Part shown: positions 13,876-21,854 of the stretch, in pieces
Layout of the letters: each line of letters opens with the position of its first letter
How positions within the stretch are numbered: position 1 is the first letter of the stretch
Source: Anaerolineales bacterium
GTDB taxonomy: Bacteria; Chloroflexota; Anaerolineae; Anaerolineales; Villigracilaceae
Assembly (NCBI GenBank): GCA_016928525.1
Contig: JAFGKO010000004.1
Coordinates: 1 to 27,271 of the forward strand
Length of the DNA stretch: 27,271 nt
Direction: 5' to 3'
Made by a program: the position numbers and the translations under genes
The notes under the pieces: generated by a model
Told to the model about the DNA's origin: nothing
The model's input: the letters and a program-made list of their open reading frames with translations, nothing else
The model's database searches: none

Positions 13876-16416
13876 ATGTTAAAAGACGATGCCTTAAGGT
13901 CGCTGGAAGCTTTATTCGATAAACATCAATTAACCACTGACCCCGTCGAGCTCATCACGTATGAGGTTGATGCCGGATTGAATCGGGGTACTCCCGAAGG
14001 AGTTGTTTTTCCCAAATCAAGTGAAGATGTGATCCGTCTGGCTGCCTGGGCTGCAAAGCAGCGTATCCCACTTGTAGCACGCGCCTCTGGGACCGGGCTT
14101 TCCGGTGGTGCCGTGCCTTCACATGGTGGGATAATAATTTCCTTCTCCAGGATGAACCACATCCTGAATATCAATGAAGCTAATCGATTGGCAGTAGTGG
14201 AACCTGGGGTGATTAACCTTACTCTAGACACAACGGTCAAAAAACGTGGTTTTTACTTTCCGCCGGATCCTGCAAGTCAACGCGCCTCAGCGATTGGAGG
14301 AAACATCGCAGAAAATGCTGGCGGTCCCCACTGCTTTAAGTATGGCGTCACTTCGAATTATGTGAAGGGATTGGAATTAGTCTTGGCAGATGGGAAAATT
14401 GTGTGCACCGGAGGCAGCGCTTGCGATTATCCGGAATATGATTTCACCGGTCTCATCTGTGGCTCTGAGGGAACCTTGGCGATTGTTACCTCGGCAACTC
14501 TCAGACTGATACGCAATCCAACTGGTTTCAAGACATTGATCGCCACATTCAATTCAGTCGAGGAAGCCGGGCAGGCAGTTTCTGCGATCATTGCACAAGG
14601 TCTGGTTCCTGCTACCCTTGAAATGATGGACCGCAATATCGTCGGTATCATCGAAGATTTTGCCCATGCGGGCTTGCCTACAGATGCGGATGCATTGCTC
14701 CTTGCAGAAGTAGATGGGTATCAGGAAAGCCTGGATGCTCAAGTTGAAGAAATCGAACGGGTGCTAAAAAGGTTGGGAGTTCGCCATTTGCGAATTTGCC
14801 AGACTACCGAAGAGCGTGAAAGAATCTGGTTCGCTCGTAAAAGCGCGTTTGGCGCTATTGCACGCATCAGCCCTGCCTATTTTCAGGTGGATGGCACAGT
14901 GCCGAGGTCTCGATTGGCAGAAACACTGTCTGATATCAATTCCGTCTGTGCGGACCTCGGCTTGCGCGTGGGGTATGTCTTCCATGCCGGGGATGGAAAT
15001 CTGCATCCGATCATACCTTTTGACCCTGTGGATCAGGAAATGGAGCAGCGTGTTCACCAAGCTGGGGACGAGATCATGGCTATCTGTGTTTCCAAAGGCG
15101 GTGCGATTACTGGCGAACACGGCGTGGGGATAGAAAAGCGCAAATACATGCCACTCATGTACTCTGCCGATGAGCTGACTGCGATGTATGAGATCAAAGA
15201 AATCTTCGATCCCGATGGGATATTGAATCCGGGAAAAATTTTCCCAGAAGATTTTCATCCTGATGTTGCGAAGGTGGGCGAGAGGTCTGTAACTCCGCTG
15301 TCATCTATTTTCACTCCGCAGGATGAAGATGAAGCTGCGGATGGTCTGAGAGCAGCGCAATCGCTTGGCCAGCCCGTATTCCTTGGTAAACCTGCAGAAA
15401 GTATAAGTCTGCCGGGTGATGCGACCATCCTGTCTACCAGCGCTTTTCGCAGTATTAAAAAACTCTCCCCCGAGGATTTATATGTAGTTGTTGAATCCGG
15501 GATGAACCTCGCGGAGCTACAAGCTGAGGTAGCCACTAAAGGATTGTGGACCCCTATCGCCTCGCCATGGAAAACCGAGGCGACCATTGGCGGAGTCGTT
15601 TCAGCAGCGCTCAACAGCCCGTTCCAAATGCGATATGGCTCGATCCGCGATCAGGTGCTGGGCATGAACGTGATCCTTCCAGACGGCAGGCACTTACGTC
15701 TGGGGCGTCCCGTCATCAAGAATGTGGCCGGATATGACTTGACCAAACTTTTTGTGGGTGCACACGGCACCCTGGGGCTGATTACAAATGTGATGCTCAA
15801 GTTGACCGCCCTGCCGCGAGTCCGTCGCAGTTTGATCGTATCTGTCCCGGACCTGATGACCGGTCTCAAGCTTGGCGATGCTATACATCATATCAGCCTG
15901 GTTGCATCTGCAATTTTGTTGTGTCCGGGTTCCCTTGCGCCTGAATTACCATCCAGCCCGTATCACCTGGTCTTCACAGTGGAAGGCTATGAACAGGATA
16001 TTGAAGCTGAATTGCGGGCGGCGCGTTCCATTGCTGATGGAATTGAAGTTGATGACTTCACAGGGGTAAGTCTGTGGGAACGATCACTGAACAGCACAGA
16101 ATCCCGCCTACAGATTGGAATTTTGCCCGGAAAGTTGTCGGAGTTTATCCGGCAACATGTATCAACTCTCGGTGAAACTTTCGTGGTAGACATTGCCAAC
16201 GGAACAATTTATACTGCACCGGCCCCGCTAAATAGGACGTTAGGTTTGCGAGAAACTGCCCTGTCTTTGGATGGCTACGCAGTGGTTGTAAATGGGCCGA
16301 AGGATATGGGAATCGATCCTTGGGGATATACTCCTGATACACTGCCGTTGATGCGCCAACTCAAGGCTCGCTGGGATCCGAAAGGAATTCTCAACCCCGG
16401 AGTATTCTTGGTTTGA
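13876..16416 (+). CDS. Fused glycolate oxidase FAD subunits GlcD-GlcE
   Basis: At 846 residues this is about the sum of GlcD and GlcE, which are normally separate. Residues 1-460 are GlcD-like: an FAD-binding PCMH domain (ARASGTGLSGGAVPSHGG near 69-84), then an FAD-oxidase C domain with HAGDGNLHP at about 370 and GEHGVGIEKRKYMP at about 413. From about 470 a second, GlcE-like half starts with its own FAD-binding fold (SPWKTEATIGGVVSAALNS near 557-575, RYGSIRDQVLGMNVILPDG, NVAGYDLTKLFVGAHGTLG), ending with GILNPGVFLV. The frame is open throughout, so this is a real fusion rather than a read-through of two genes. With GlcF it should oxidise glycolate to glyoxylate (or D-lactate to pyruvate). 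Ribosome site AGGA is 9 nt before the ATG. Confidence 0.85.
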   Translation: MLKDDALRSLEALFDKHQLTTDPVELITYEVDAGLNRGTPEGVVFPKSSEDVIRLAAWAAKQRIPLVARASGTGLSGGAVPSHGGIIISFSRMNHILNINEANRLAVVEPGVINLTLDTTVKKRGFYFPPDPASQRASAIGGNIAENAGGPHCFKYGVTSNYVKGLELVLADGKIVCTGGSACDYPEYDFTGLICGSEGTLAIVTSATLRLIRNPTGFKTLIATFNSVEEAGQAVSAIIAQGLVPATLEMMDRNIVGIIEDFAHAGLPTDADALLLAEVDGYQESLDAQVEEIERVLKRLGVRHLRICQTTEERERIWFARKSAFGAIARISPAYFQVDGTVPRSRLAETLSDINSVCADLGLRVGYVFHAGDGNLHPIIPFDPVDQEMEQRVHQAGDEIMAICVSKGGAITGEHGVGIEKRKYMPLMYSADELTAMYEIKEIFDPDGILNPGKIFPEDFHPDVAKVGERSVTPLSSIFTPQDEDEAADGLRAAQSLGQPVFLGKPAESISLPGDATILSTSAFRSIKKLSPEDLYVVVESGMNLAELQAEVATKGLWTPIASPWKTEATIGGVVSAALNSPFQMRYGSIRDQVLGMNVILPDGRHLRLGRPVIKNVAGYDLTKLFVGAHGTLGLITNVMLKLTALPRVRRSLIVSVPDLMTGLKLGDAIHHISLVASAILLCPGSLAPELPSSPYHLVFTVEGYEQDIEAELRAARSIADGIEVDDFTGVSLWERSLNSTESRLQIGILPGKLSEFIRQHVSTLGETFVVDIANGTIYTAPAPLNRTLGLRETALSLDGYAVVVNGPKDMGIDPWGYTPDTLPLMRQLKARWDPKGILNPGVFLV

Positions 16417-16551
16417 TCCTTAAAATCGAATTTGCTTTGTGAATTTGTTAAGGGTACCCCATTTGTAGTCAGATAAATCACCTACAAAAACATGACATTC
16501 ATCCACATCTACATGGTGTAAAATAAATTCAGCACATTAGCAACCCACATA
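16417..16551 (+). other. AT-rich leader region upstream of the cobalamin riboswitch
   Basis: No gene is seen here. TTTGTAG (16462-16468) and CTACAAA (16481-16487) are inverted repeats without a following T-run. TAAAAT at 16519-16524 is a candidate -10 for the cobalamin operon, but the best -35-like match (ATGACA, 16492-16497) is 21 bp away, too far, so the promoter is not settled. No clear terminator for the upstream gene was found. Confidence 0.4.
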
Positions 16552-16614
16552 CGATCAAGGTACCTCCTCCCCCGGATGGGAAGGTTCAAAGGCGAAGCCG
16601 GTGACTCATACGAG

Positions 16615-16702
16615 TGCCGCAACTTGCTTAAGCTGTAGGGTATTTCTGCTAAATTTCAGGTTGCAGAATTTATTTCTACCCTACAATTTAATTTTGTTGC
16701 GG
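16615..16702 (+). repeat. 88-bp nested hairpin insertion in the riboswitch, flanked by a 6-bp direct repeat
   Basis: Three nested pairings are exact: CCGCAAC/GTTGCGG (16617-16623, 16696-16702), TGTAGGGTA/TACCCTACA (16634-16642, 16677-16685) and TTCTGC/GCAGAA (16644-16649, 16663-16668). TACGAG is repeated directly at both edges (16609-16614 and 16703-16708), as would be left by a small transposed element. The interior is AT-rich compared with the flanking aptamer. Confidence 0.55.
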
Positions 16703-16735
16703 TACGAGAAGTCCGGCGCTGTCGCGCAACTGTAG

Positions 16736-16825
16736 GTTTAGTTCAATAGTTGCATAGTTGAGTAGTTCGGTAGTTTCCTACCTGGACTATAAAACTATCG
16801 AACTACCAAAACTACTGAACTAAAC
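16736..16825 (+). repeat. TAGTT-rich inverted repeat in the variable arm of the riboswitch
   Basis: GTTTAGTTCAATAGTT (16736-16751) and AACTACTGAACTAAAC (16810-16825) are inverted copies that differ at one base. Between them TAGTT recurs about every 8-10 bases on the left and its complement AACTA on the right, so the arms can slide and pair in several registers. It replaces the usual peripheral helices of the aptamer. Confidence 0.6.
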
Positions 16826-16852
16826 GAGCCAGGCCGCCCGCCTTGATCGGTC

Positions 16853-16957
16853 TCCACACCCCTCGCAGAAAGGAGGTGGAACGCGTTTAGGCCCCTAAAC
16901 CCTCCCCTCCCCTGTCCACTGCCCCGCACTTGTTGCGGGGGCGAGGCAGGGGATTTT
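16853..16957 (+). terminator. Putative expression platform and terminator of the riboswitch
   Basis: A GC-rich two-step hairpin, CCCCTG/CAGGGG (16909-16914, 16947-16952) outside GCCCCGC/GCGGGG (16921-16927, 16935-16940), ends in ATTTTG. The U-tract is short, so termination is only likely. CCTCGC at 16861-16866 can pair with GCGAGG at 16941-16946, which would break the hairpin and could act as an antiterminator. TCCAC/GTGGA (16853-16857, 16876-16880) forms a further small hairpin around an AGGAGG that has no start codon in range. Confidence 0.45.
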
Positions 16958-16997
16958 GATTCACAGAACCATTTCATTACTACATCATGGAGGAAGA

Positions 16998-17996
16998 ATG
17001 TCCCGAAAATTAAGTGTTCAATTGTTGACCCTGGCAATTGTCATGGCTTTGGCAGCCTGTCGGCCTGCTGTAGGCGAAACCCTGGAAGTCGAGCCAACCC
17101 CTATGTCCACACAGGAACCGGTCGAGGAACCGACTGCGGAACCTGCGTCCGAGTCGCTTTGGCCTATGACCCTCACCGACGGTCTGGACCGTGAAATCAC
17201 GCTCGAAAAAGCGCCGGAGCGCATCATCTCGCTCTCGCCCTCCAATACCGAAGTGATATTCGCTGCCGGGGCCGGGAACCTCGTAGTCGGCGATACCGAG
17301 TATTGCGATTACCCGGAAGAAGCGAAAGCAATCACGAAGGTGGGCGGATTTTCTGCTACGACCATCAGCGTGGAAACTATCGTTTCGCTGAACCCCGACC
17401 TGGTGTTTGCCGGTGATGCCGACCATCAAACGGTCATTGACGCCCTGGAAGCCGCTGGCGTCACCGTTTATTCGGTCAAGGCCAATACGTTCGAGGATGT
17501 GTATGCCAATCTCGCATTGATTGGGAAGCTCACCGGGAACGAGGCTGTCGCCGCACAAGTTGTGGATGGCATGAAAGCCCGTATCGCTGCAGTGGAAGAA
17601 AAAGTAGCTACGGTGCCGCCAGAAGAGCGCCCGACTGTCTTCTGGGAAATATGGGATGAACCCTTGATGACTTCTGGCCCCAACACGTTTTCCGCGCAAT
17701 TGATCGAAATCGCTGGTGGCGTCAATATCTTTCCTGACCTGACGGAAGACTATCCCCAGATCAGTGTCGAGGAAGTTGTCAGTCGCAACCCGGACGTCAT
17801 TATGGGACCGGACACGCACGGCGACAAGTTGATCGCCGAGCAGTTGGCAGCCCGCCCTGGTTGGGAAGAGATCACTGCGGTCAAGGATGGTCGCATATAC
17901 CTGATCGACGGGAATACCTCCTCCCGTCCGGGTCCGCGCCTGGCCGATGCGCTGGAAGTGATCGCCGCCTCGCTCTATCCTGACCTGTTCGAATAA
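16998..17996 (+). CDS. btuF: Cobalamin ABC transporter, substrate-binding lipoprotein
   Basis: The start is ATG 16998, with GGAGGA 4 nt upstream; an earlier TTG at 16956 is not supported. The 332-residue protein has a lipoprotein signal ending in LAAC (Cys21), a Pro/Glu/Thr linker, and a BtuF/FhuD-type periplasmic-binding fold from about residue 60: RIISLSPSNTEVIFAAGAG, VVGDTEYCDYP, VSLNPDLVFAG, and VSRNPDVIMGPDTHG in the second lobe. In an organism with a single membrane it would be lipid-anchored outside and hand corrinoids to BtuCD. Its place behind a cobalamin riboswitch and ahead of btuC, btuD and cob genes makes B12 or its precursors the ligand rather than iron chelates. A strong hairpin follows its stop. 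Confidence 0.88.
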   Translation: MSRKLSVQLLTLAIVMALAACRPAVGETLEVEPTPMSTQEPVEEPTAEPASESLWPMTLTDGLDREITLEKAPERIISLSPSNTEVIFAAGAGNLVVGDTEYCDYPEEAKAITKVGGFSATTISVETIVSLNPDLVFAGDADHQTVIDALEAAGVTVYSVKANTFEDVYANLALIGKLTGNEAVAAQVVDGMKARIAAVEEKVATVPPEERPTVFWEIWDEPLMTSGPNTFSAQLIEIAGGVNIFPDLTEDYPQISVEEVVSRNPDVIMGPDTHGDKLIAEQLAARPGWEEITAVKDGRIYLIDGNTSSRPGPRLADALEVIAASLYPDLFE

Positions 17997-18006
17997 TGTA
18001 CTGATA

Positions 18007-18039
18007 TTGGTCTCTGGATAAATGTGCTCCAGAGACCAA
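18007..18039 (+). ncRNA. Intercistronic hairpin between btuF and btuC
   Basis: TTGGTCTCTGGA (18007-18018) and TCCAGAGACCAA (18028-18039) form a perfect 12-bp stem with a 9-nt loop that starts 11 nt after the btuF stop. No T-run follows. It may protect the btuF message or reduce downstream transcription, so that more binding protein than membrane protein is made (inference). It is listed as an RNA structure, not as a separate gene. Confidence 0.6.
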
Positions 18040-18075
18040 CATTTCTTCGCAGGTGCTATCGAAATTCAGACATTT

Positions 18076-19098
18076 ATGAGTAGATATCGATTTACCATCA
18101 TCGTACTGATTCTTACAGGGGTTCTTTTCGCGGCTCTGGTGCTCAGCCTGGGCGTCGGAGCGGTTTTCATCCCGCCGGAGCGAGTGATCGAAGTTTTCAT
18201 AGACCCGCCTGGCTCTGCCAGCATTGTCGCCAGCGACGTAACCATCATACGTGATCTGCGCCTGGCGCGTGTGTTATTGGCTACGCTGGTCGGCGCCGGG
18301 CTGGGAACGGCCGGCGCGGCCTTTCAAGCGTTGTTTCGCAATCCGCTAGCCGATCCCTTTGTAATTGGCGCTTCGGGCGGGGCCGCCTTGGGTGCAACGC
18401 TGGCGATCACCCTGGGACTTACCTGGAACGTGGCCGGTTTCGGCCCCATCCCGCTGGCAGCCTTCGTCGGTTCGTTGCTAGCGGTCCTGGTCGTTTATAC
18501 GATTGCCAGCGGGAGCGGCGGTTCTATCATCGGCCTGTTGCTAGCCGGGGCCGCCTTGAGCACGGTGCTTACCTCGGTCGTGTCACTCTTGATGTTGATC
18601 AGTGACGAGAGCATGCACCAGATTTTTTCCTGGTTGATGGGCGGCTTCGGCGGGCGCAGTTGGGTCCATTTGTGGGGCAGCGGGCCTTATCTTTTCCTCG
18701 GTTTCGTTCTTATGTGGCTGCTGGCCCGCCCGCTGGATGCCTTGGCTTGTGGCGATGAAACAGCCCTGACCATCGGGTTGCCTCTCCCGTATGCACGGGG
18801 GGCCGTGGTTGCGATTGCTACGTTGGTCACTGCCGCCGCTGTGTCCGCCGCGGGCATCATCGGTTTTGTGGGCCTGGTCGCGCCGCACATTGCGCGTTTG
18901 CTTTTTGGAGCAACCCATCACCGCCTCATCCCGACCAGTGCATTGATCGGCGCCCTACTGACACTGCTGGCCGATGACCTGGCGCGCACGGTACTGGCGC
19001 CGGTCGAATTGCCGGTTGGAATTATTACCTCATTGGTAGGCGGTATTTTTTTCCTGTACTTACTCAAATCACGTCAACGTGAACTGCGAGGTGGATGA
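18076..19098 (+). CDS. btuC: Cobalamin ABC transporter, permease
   Basis: ATG 18076 is chosen (340 residues) because it directly precedes the first membrane helix (RYRFTIIVLILTG); an in-frame ATG at 18022 falls in the loop of the intercistronic hairpin and would add a hydrophilic tail. The protein is a FecCD/BtuC-family permease with about ten helices. Typical motifs are LRLARVLLATLVGAGLGTAGAAFQALFRNPLADPFVIGASGGAALGA and GFVGLVAPHIARLLFG (the coupling region to the ATPase). No clear Shine-Dalgarno is seen, so translation may be low. Its stop overlaps the btuD start. Confidence 0.87.
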   Translation: MSRYRFTIIVLILTGVLFAALVLSLGVGAVFIPPERVIEVFIDPPGSASIVASDVTIIRDLRLARVLLATLVGAGLGTAGAAFQALFRNPLADPFVIGASGGAALGATLAITLGLTWNVAGFGPIPLAAFVGSLLAVLVVYTIASGSGGSIIGLLLAGAALSTVLTSVVSLLMLISDESMHQIFSWLMGGFGGRSWVHLWGSGPYLFLGFVLMWLLARPLDALACGDETALTIGLPLPYARGAVVAIATLVTAAAVSAAGIIGFVGLVAPHIARLLFGATHHRLIPTSALIGALLTLLADDLARTVLAPVELPVGIITSLVGGIFFLYLLKSRQRELRGG

Positions 19099-19904
19099 TG
19101 GCTATTCTGGAAATGCACGATATAACCTGTGCGTATGGTGAGAACGCCGTGGTCAGCGAACTGTCGCTGGAGGCGCGTCCGGGCGAGGTGTTGGGACTGA
19201 TCGGTCCTAACGGCGTGGGGAAAAGCACCTTGCTGCGCGCGATGGCCCGGTTGTTGCGTCCTACGCACGGTAAAGTGGTCCTGTCCGATGGTGACCTGTG
19301 GAGCACGCCGCCTCGCGAGGTAGCCCGTAAGCTGGCTTTTGCGCCACAGGCAAATGGAGAACATTGGCCGGCAACCATCGAGCAGATCATTGCGCTGGGA
19401 CGCGCCCCGCACCGCGGTTGGTTTTTGCCGATGACGGCCAAAGACCAGGAGGCCACCGAGCGTGCATTGACCCTGGTGGGATTAACCCATCTGCGTGGCC
19501 GGGTCGCGACGGAGCTGTCGGGCGGCGAGCAGCAGCGCGTGGTGCTTGGACGGGTGCTGGCGCAGGAACCGACCGTCCTGCTCTTGGACGAGCCGACCTC
19601 CCATCTGGATCTGAAGTATCAGACGGACATCCTGGGCTTGGCGCGCCGCCTGGCGCACCAAGAGAATTTGACGGTGGTCGTCAGCTTGCACGATTTGAAC
19701 CTGGCGGCAATCTATGCCGACCGGCTGGCCCTGTTGAGCAAAGGCCAACTGGTTGCCGTCGGGACGCCGCGTGAAGTGCTGACTCCCGAATCCCTGACCG
19801 AAGTGTATGGCGTGCCGATCATCGTCATGCAGCATCCGTTGTGGGGCACGCCTTTGGTGATGCCCGATGTCGATATAACGGAGGCAGGCGCGAATGGCGG
19901 ATGA
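19095..19904 (+). CDS. btuD: Cobalamin ABC transporter, ATP-binding protein
   Basis: The 269-residue ATPase has Walker [10 protein letters not shown] at 37-45, the ABC signature LSGGEQQR at about 141, Walker [14 protein letters not shown] near 161-171 and the switch histidine in SLHDLNLAA. It belongs to the FepC/BtuD group and powers BtuC. The gene starts with tandem ATG codons; the first overlaps the btuC stop (ATGA), and GAGGTGG serves as ribosome site. It overlaps the next gene by 11 bp. The C-terminal 40 residues carry the extension common to siderophore/B12 importers. Confidence 0.87.
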   Translation: MMAILEMHDITCAYGENAVVSELSLEARPGEVLGLIGPNGVGKSTLLRAMARLLRPTHGKVVLSDGDLWSTPPREVARKLAFAPQANGEHWPATIEQIIALGRAPHRGWFLPMTAKDQEATERALTLVGLTHLRGRVATELSGGEQQRVVLGRVLAQEPTVLLLDEPTSHLDLKYQTDILGLARRLAHQENLTVVVSLHDLNLAAIYADRLALLSKGQLVAVGTPREVLTPESLTEVYGVPIIVMQHPLWGTPLVMPDVDITEAGANGG

Positions 19905-20451
19905 AGCGGGAGCGGTCAAGCGCGGAAGGCCTAAGCGGGGCCTGGTCATCGTCAATACGGGTGACGGGAAAGGGAAGACGACCGCCGCTATGGGCGTCAT
20001 CCTGCGCGCCTGGGGACGTGGGTTCCGCATCTGCATGATCCAGTTCATCAAGTCTTCCACCAGTAGTACAGGCGAAGTCAAAGCCGCCAAAAAACTGGGC
20101 ATCGAGTGGCATAAGACGGGCGACGGCTTTACCTGGCTTTCCAGGGACATGGACGAGACCACTGCCCGCGCCTTGCACGGCTGGAAACTGGCGCAGGAAA
20201 AGATCGCCAGCGGGGAATACGATCTGGTGGTGTTGGATGAGTTCACTTACGCCCTGCATTTTGGCTGGCTGGATACTACCGAAGTGTTGGACTGGTTGCG
20301 CGCCAACAAACCACAGGATTTGCATCTGATCATCACCGGGCGTTCCGCCCCGCCGGAATTGGTGGAATATGCAGACCTGGTCACCGAGATGAATCTGGTC
20401 AAGCACCCGCATGACCAGGGCATCAAGGCCCAGCCGGGGATCGAGTTCTAG
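19894..20451 (+). CDS. cobO: Cob(I)yrinic acid a,c-diamide adenosyltransferase (CobA/CobO/BtuR)
   Basis: The 185-residue protein has the P-loop [12 protein letters not shown] at 21-32 and the later [15 protein letters not shown] and [22 protein letters not shown] motifs of the CobA/CobO family. It transfers the 5'-deoxyadenosyl group from ATP to the cobalt of reduced corrinoids in the cytosol. Its position directly after the importer suggests that incoming corrinoids are adenosylated at once. The ribosome site GGAGG lies within the end of btuD. Confidence 0.9.
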   Translation: MADEAGAVKRGRPKRGLVIVNTGDGKGKTTAAMGVILRAWGRGFRICMIQFIKSSTSSTGEVKAAKKLGIEWHKTGDGFTWLSRDMDETTARALHGWKLAQEKIASGEYDLVVLDEFTYALHFGWLDTTEVLDWLRANKPQDLHLIITGRSAPPELVEYADLVTEMNLVKHPHDQGIKAQPGIEF

Positions 20452-20459
20452 GGATTGCA

Positions 20460-21854
20460 ATGCGGATCGTTATCGGAGGTGTGCAAAGTGGCGTAGGCAA
20501 GACCACGGTCGTGGCTGGTCTGATCGCTGCGCTGCACCGCCGTGGCCTTTCCGTTCAGCCCTTCAAGGTTGGCCCGGATTACATCGATCCCAGCTATCAC
20601 ACGTTGGCGGCCGGGCGACCCTGCCGCAACCTCGATACCTGGATGATCCCTCCGCAGCGCTTGAACGCGCTTTTCCACCACCATGCTCAATCGGCAGACA
20701 TTTCGATCATCGAGGGTGTGATGGGCCTGTTCGACGGCCAGAACTATCTGGACGATACCGGCAGCACCGCCCAGGTTGCCAAGCTGACCGGTTCCCCCGT
20801 AATCTTGATCCTTGACGCCGCGAAAGCGGCCCGCAGCGTGGCCGCTACTGCGCTTGGCTTCCGTCATTTCGACCCGGACCTGCCCCTGGCCGGGTTCATC
20901 GTCAACTATGTCGCTGGGGGCAGTCACGGACAGGGTGTGGCGGAGGCCATCGAGCGGACGACCGGCCTGCCGGTCTTGGGCTGGCTGCCGCGCAACCCGG
21001 ACCTGGAAATCCCCGAACGCCATTTGGGATTGGTCCCGACTGCCGAGCCGGGTCGTTGGGGGGATTTCATCGAGGCGGCCGCCGCGCACATCTCTCGACA
21101 TATCGACCTCGACCGCCTGCTTGAAATCGCCCGCCAGGCGCAGCCTTCCCAGACCGAGAACCTGCTGGCTGAACTTCGACGTAAGTGGGTCACCGGCGTT
21201 CCTCCCGGCCCTGTTATTGCCGTGGCGCGTGATGAAGCCTTCAACTTTATTTATGAAGAGAACATCGACTTGTTGCGCGTGGCCGGGGCAGAAATCGCCT
21301 TTTTCAGCCCATTGGAAGATGACTCGCTCCCGGCGGGCGCACGGGGCGTGATCCTGAGCGGCGGATTCCCCGAAATGTATGCCGAAAAGCTATCCGCCAA
21401 CGAAGGGATACGCCGGGCTCTGCAGACTGCTCACGCACAGGGGTTACCCATCTACGCCGAATGCGGCGGGTTGATGGCGCTTACGCAAGCCATCATCGAT
21501 TTGGACGGTAGGGAATACTCTATGTTTGGCTTGCTCCCCGGCCGCTCCGTGATGACGAAGAAGCTCAATATGGGCTATCGAGTGGCGCAGGCCGCGGACG
21601 ATTCCTGGCTGATGCAGCGCGGCGAGCAGGTCCGCGGGCACGAATTCCATTATTCGATCTGGGAAGGCCGCCCGGATGATTTGCCGCCGGCCTATACTTT
21701 GATCCCACCCGATGGACAGGGCGAGCCTCGCCCGGAAGGAGCCTGCCTGGGGTCCCTGTGGGCCTCGTACGTGCATCTGCCTTTTTGGAACAAGCCGGAA
21801 CTGGCTCTGCGCTTTGTGACTCAATGTAAGGAAAGAACGCCTCATGCAGCTTGA
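20460..21854 (+). CDS. cbiA: Cobyrinic acid a,c-diamide synthase
   Basis: The 464-residue protein has the N-terminal synthetase P-loop GVQSGVGKTT (7-16), the following VGPDYIDPSYH and GVMGLFDGQ motifs, and a C-terminal class I glutamine amidotransferase domain with nucleophile Cys335 in YAECGGLMALT and HEFHYS. It amidates the a and c side chains of cobyrinic acid using glutamine and ATP. This step acts on an incomplete corrinoid, so the operon can do more than repair the lower ligand. It starts 8 bp after cobO. Confidence 0.9.
   Translation: MRIVIGGVQSGVGKTTVVAGLIAALHRRGLSVQPFKVGPDYIDPSYHTLAAGRPCRNLDTWMIPPQRLNALFHHHAQSADISIIEGVMGLFDGQNYLDDTGSTAQVAKLTGSPVILILDAAKAARSVAATALGFRHFDPDLPLAGFIVNYVAGGSHGQGVAEAIERTTGLPVLGWLPRNPDLEIPERHLGLVPTAEPGRWGDFIEAAAAHISRHIDLDRLLEIARQAQPSQTENLLAELRRKWVTGVPPGPVIAVARDEAFNFIYEENIDLLRVAGAEIAFFSPLEDDSLPAGARGVILSGGFPEMYAEKLSANEGIRRALQTAHAQGLPIYAECGGLMALTQAIIDLDGREYSMFGLLPGRSVMTKKLNMGYRVAQAADDSWLMQRGEQVRGHEFHYSIWEGRPDDLPPAYTLIPPDGQGEPRPEGACLGSLWASYVHLPFWNKPELALRFVTQCKERTPHAA

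Larger units (their letters stand above)
16552..16849 (+). ncRNA. Cobalamin (B12) riboswitch aptamer, enlarged
   Basis: The aptamer is closed by a perfect 9-bp stem, CGATCAAGG (16552-16560) with CCTTGATCG (16841-16849). The conserved cores are present in order: AAAGGCGAAGCCGGTGA (16588-16604), TCCGGCGCTGTCGCGCAACTGTA (from 16712), and GAGCCAGG...CCGCCT near 16826-16843. About 300 nt is larger than the usual size near 200, because a nested hairpin occupies the loop of the GCCGG/CCGGC stem (about 16605-16708) and a repetitive inverted repeat occupies the variable arm (16736-16825). It should turn the downstream corrinoid uptake/assembly operon off when adenosylcobalamin or a related corrinoid is plentiful. 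The intact closing stem argues that the RNA is still functional. Confidence 0.82.

Noticed and set aside
16736..16825. TAGTT repeats as a CRISPR array
   Set aside because: The units are only about 8-10 nt, lack spacers, and form one large inverted repeat.
18022..18075. Longer btuC start at 18022
   Set aside because: The ATG is in the loop of a perfect 12-bp hairpin, has no ribosome site, and adds 18 non-family residues before the first membrane helix.
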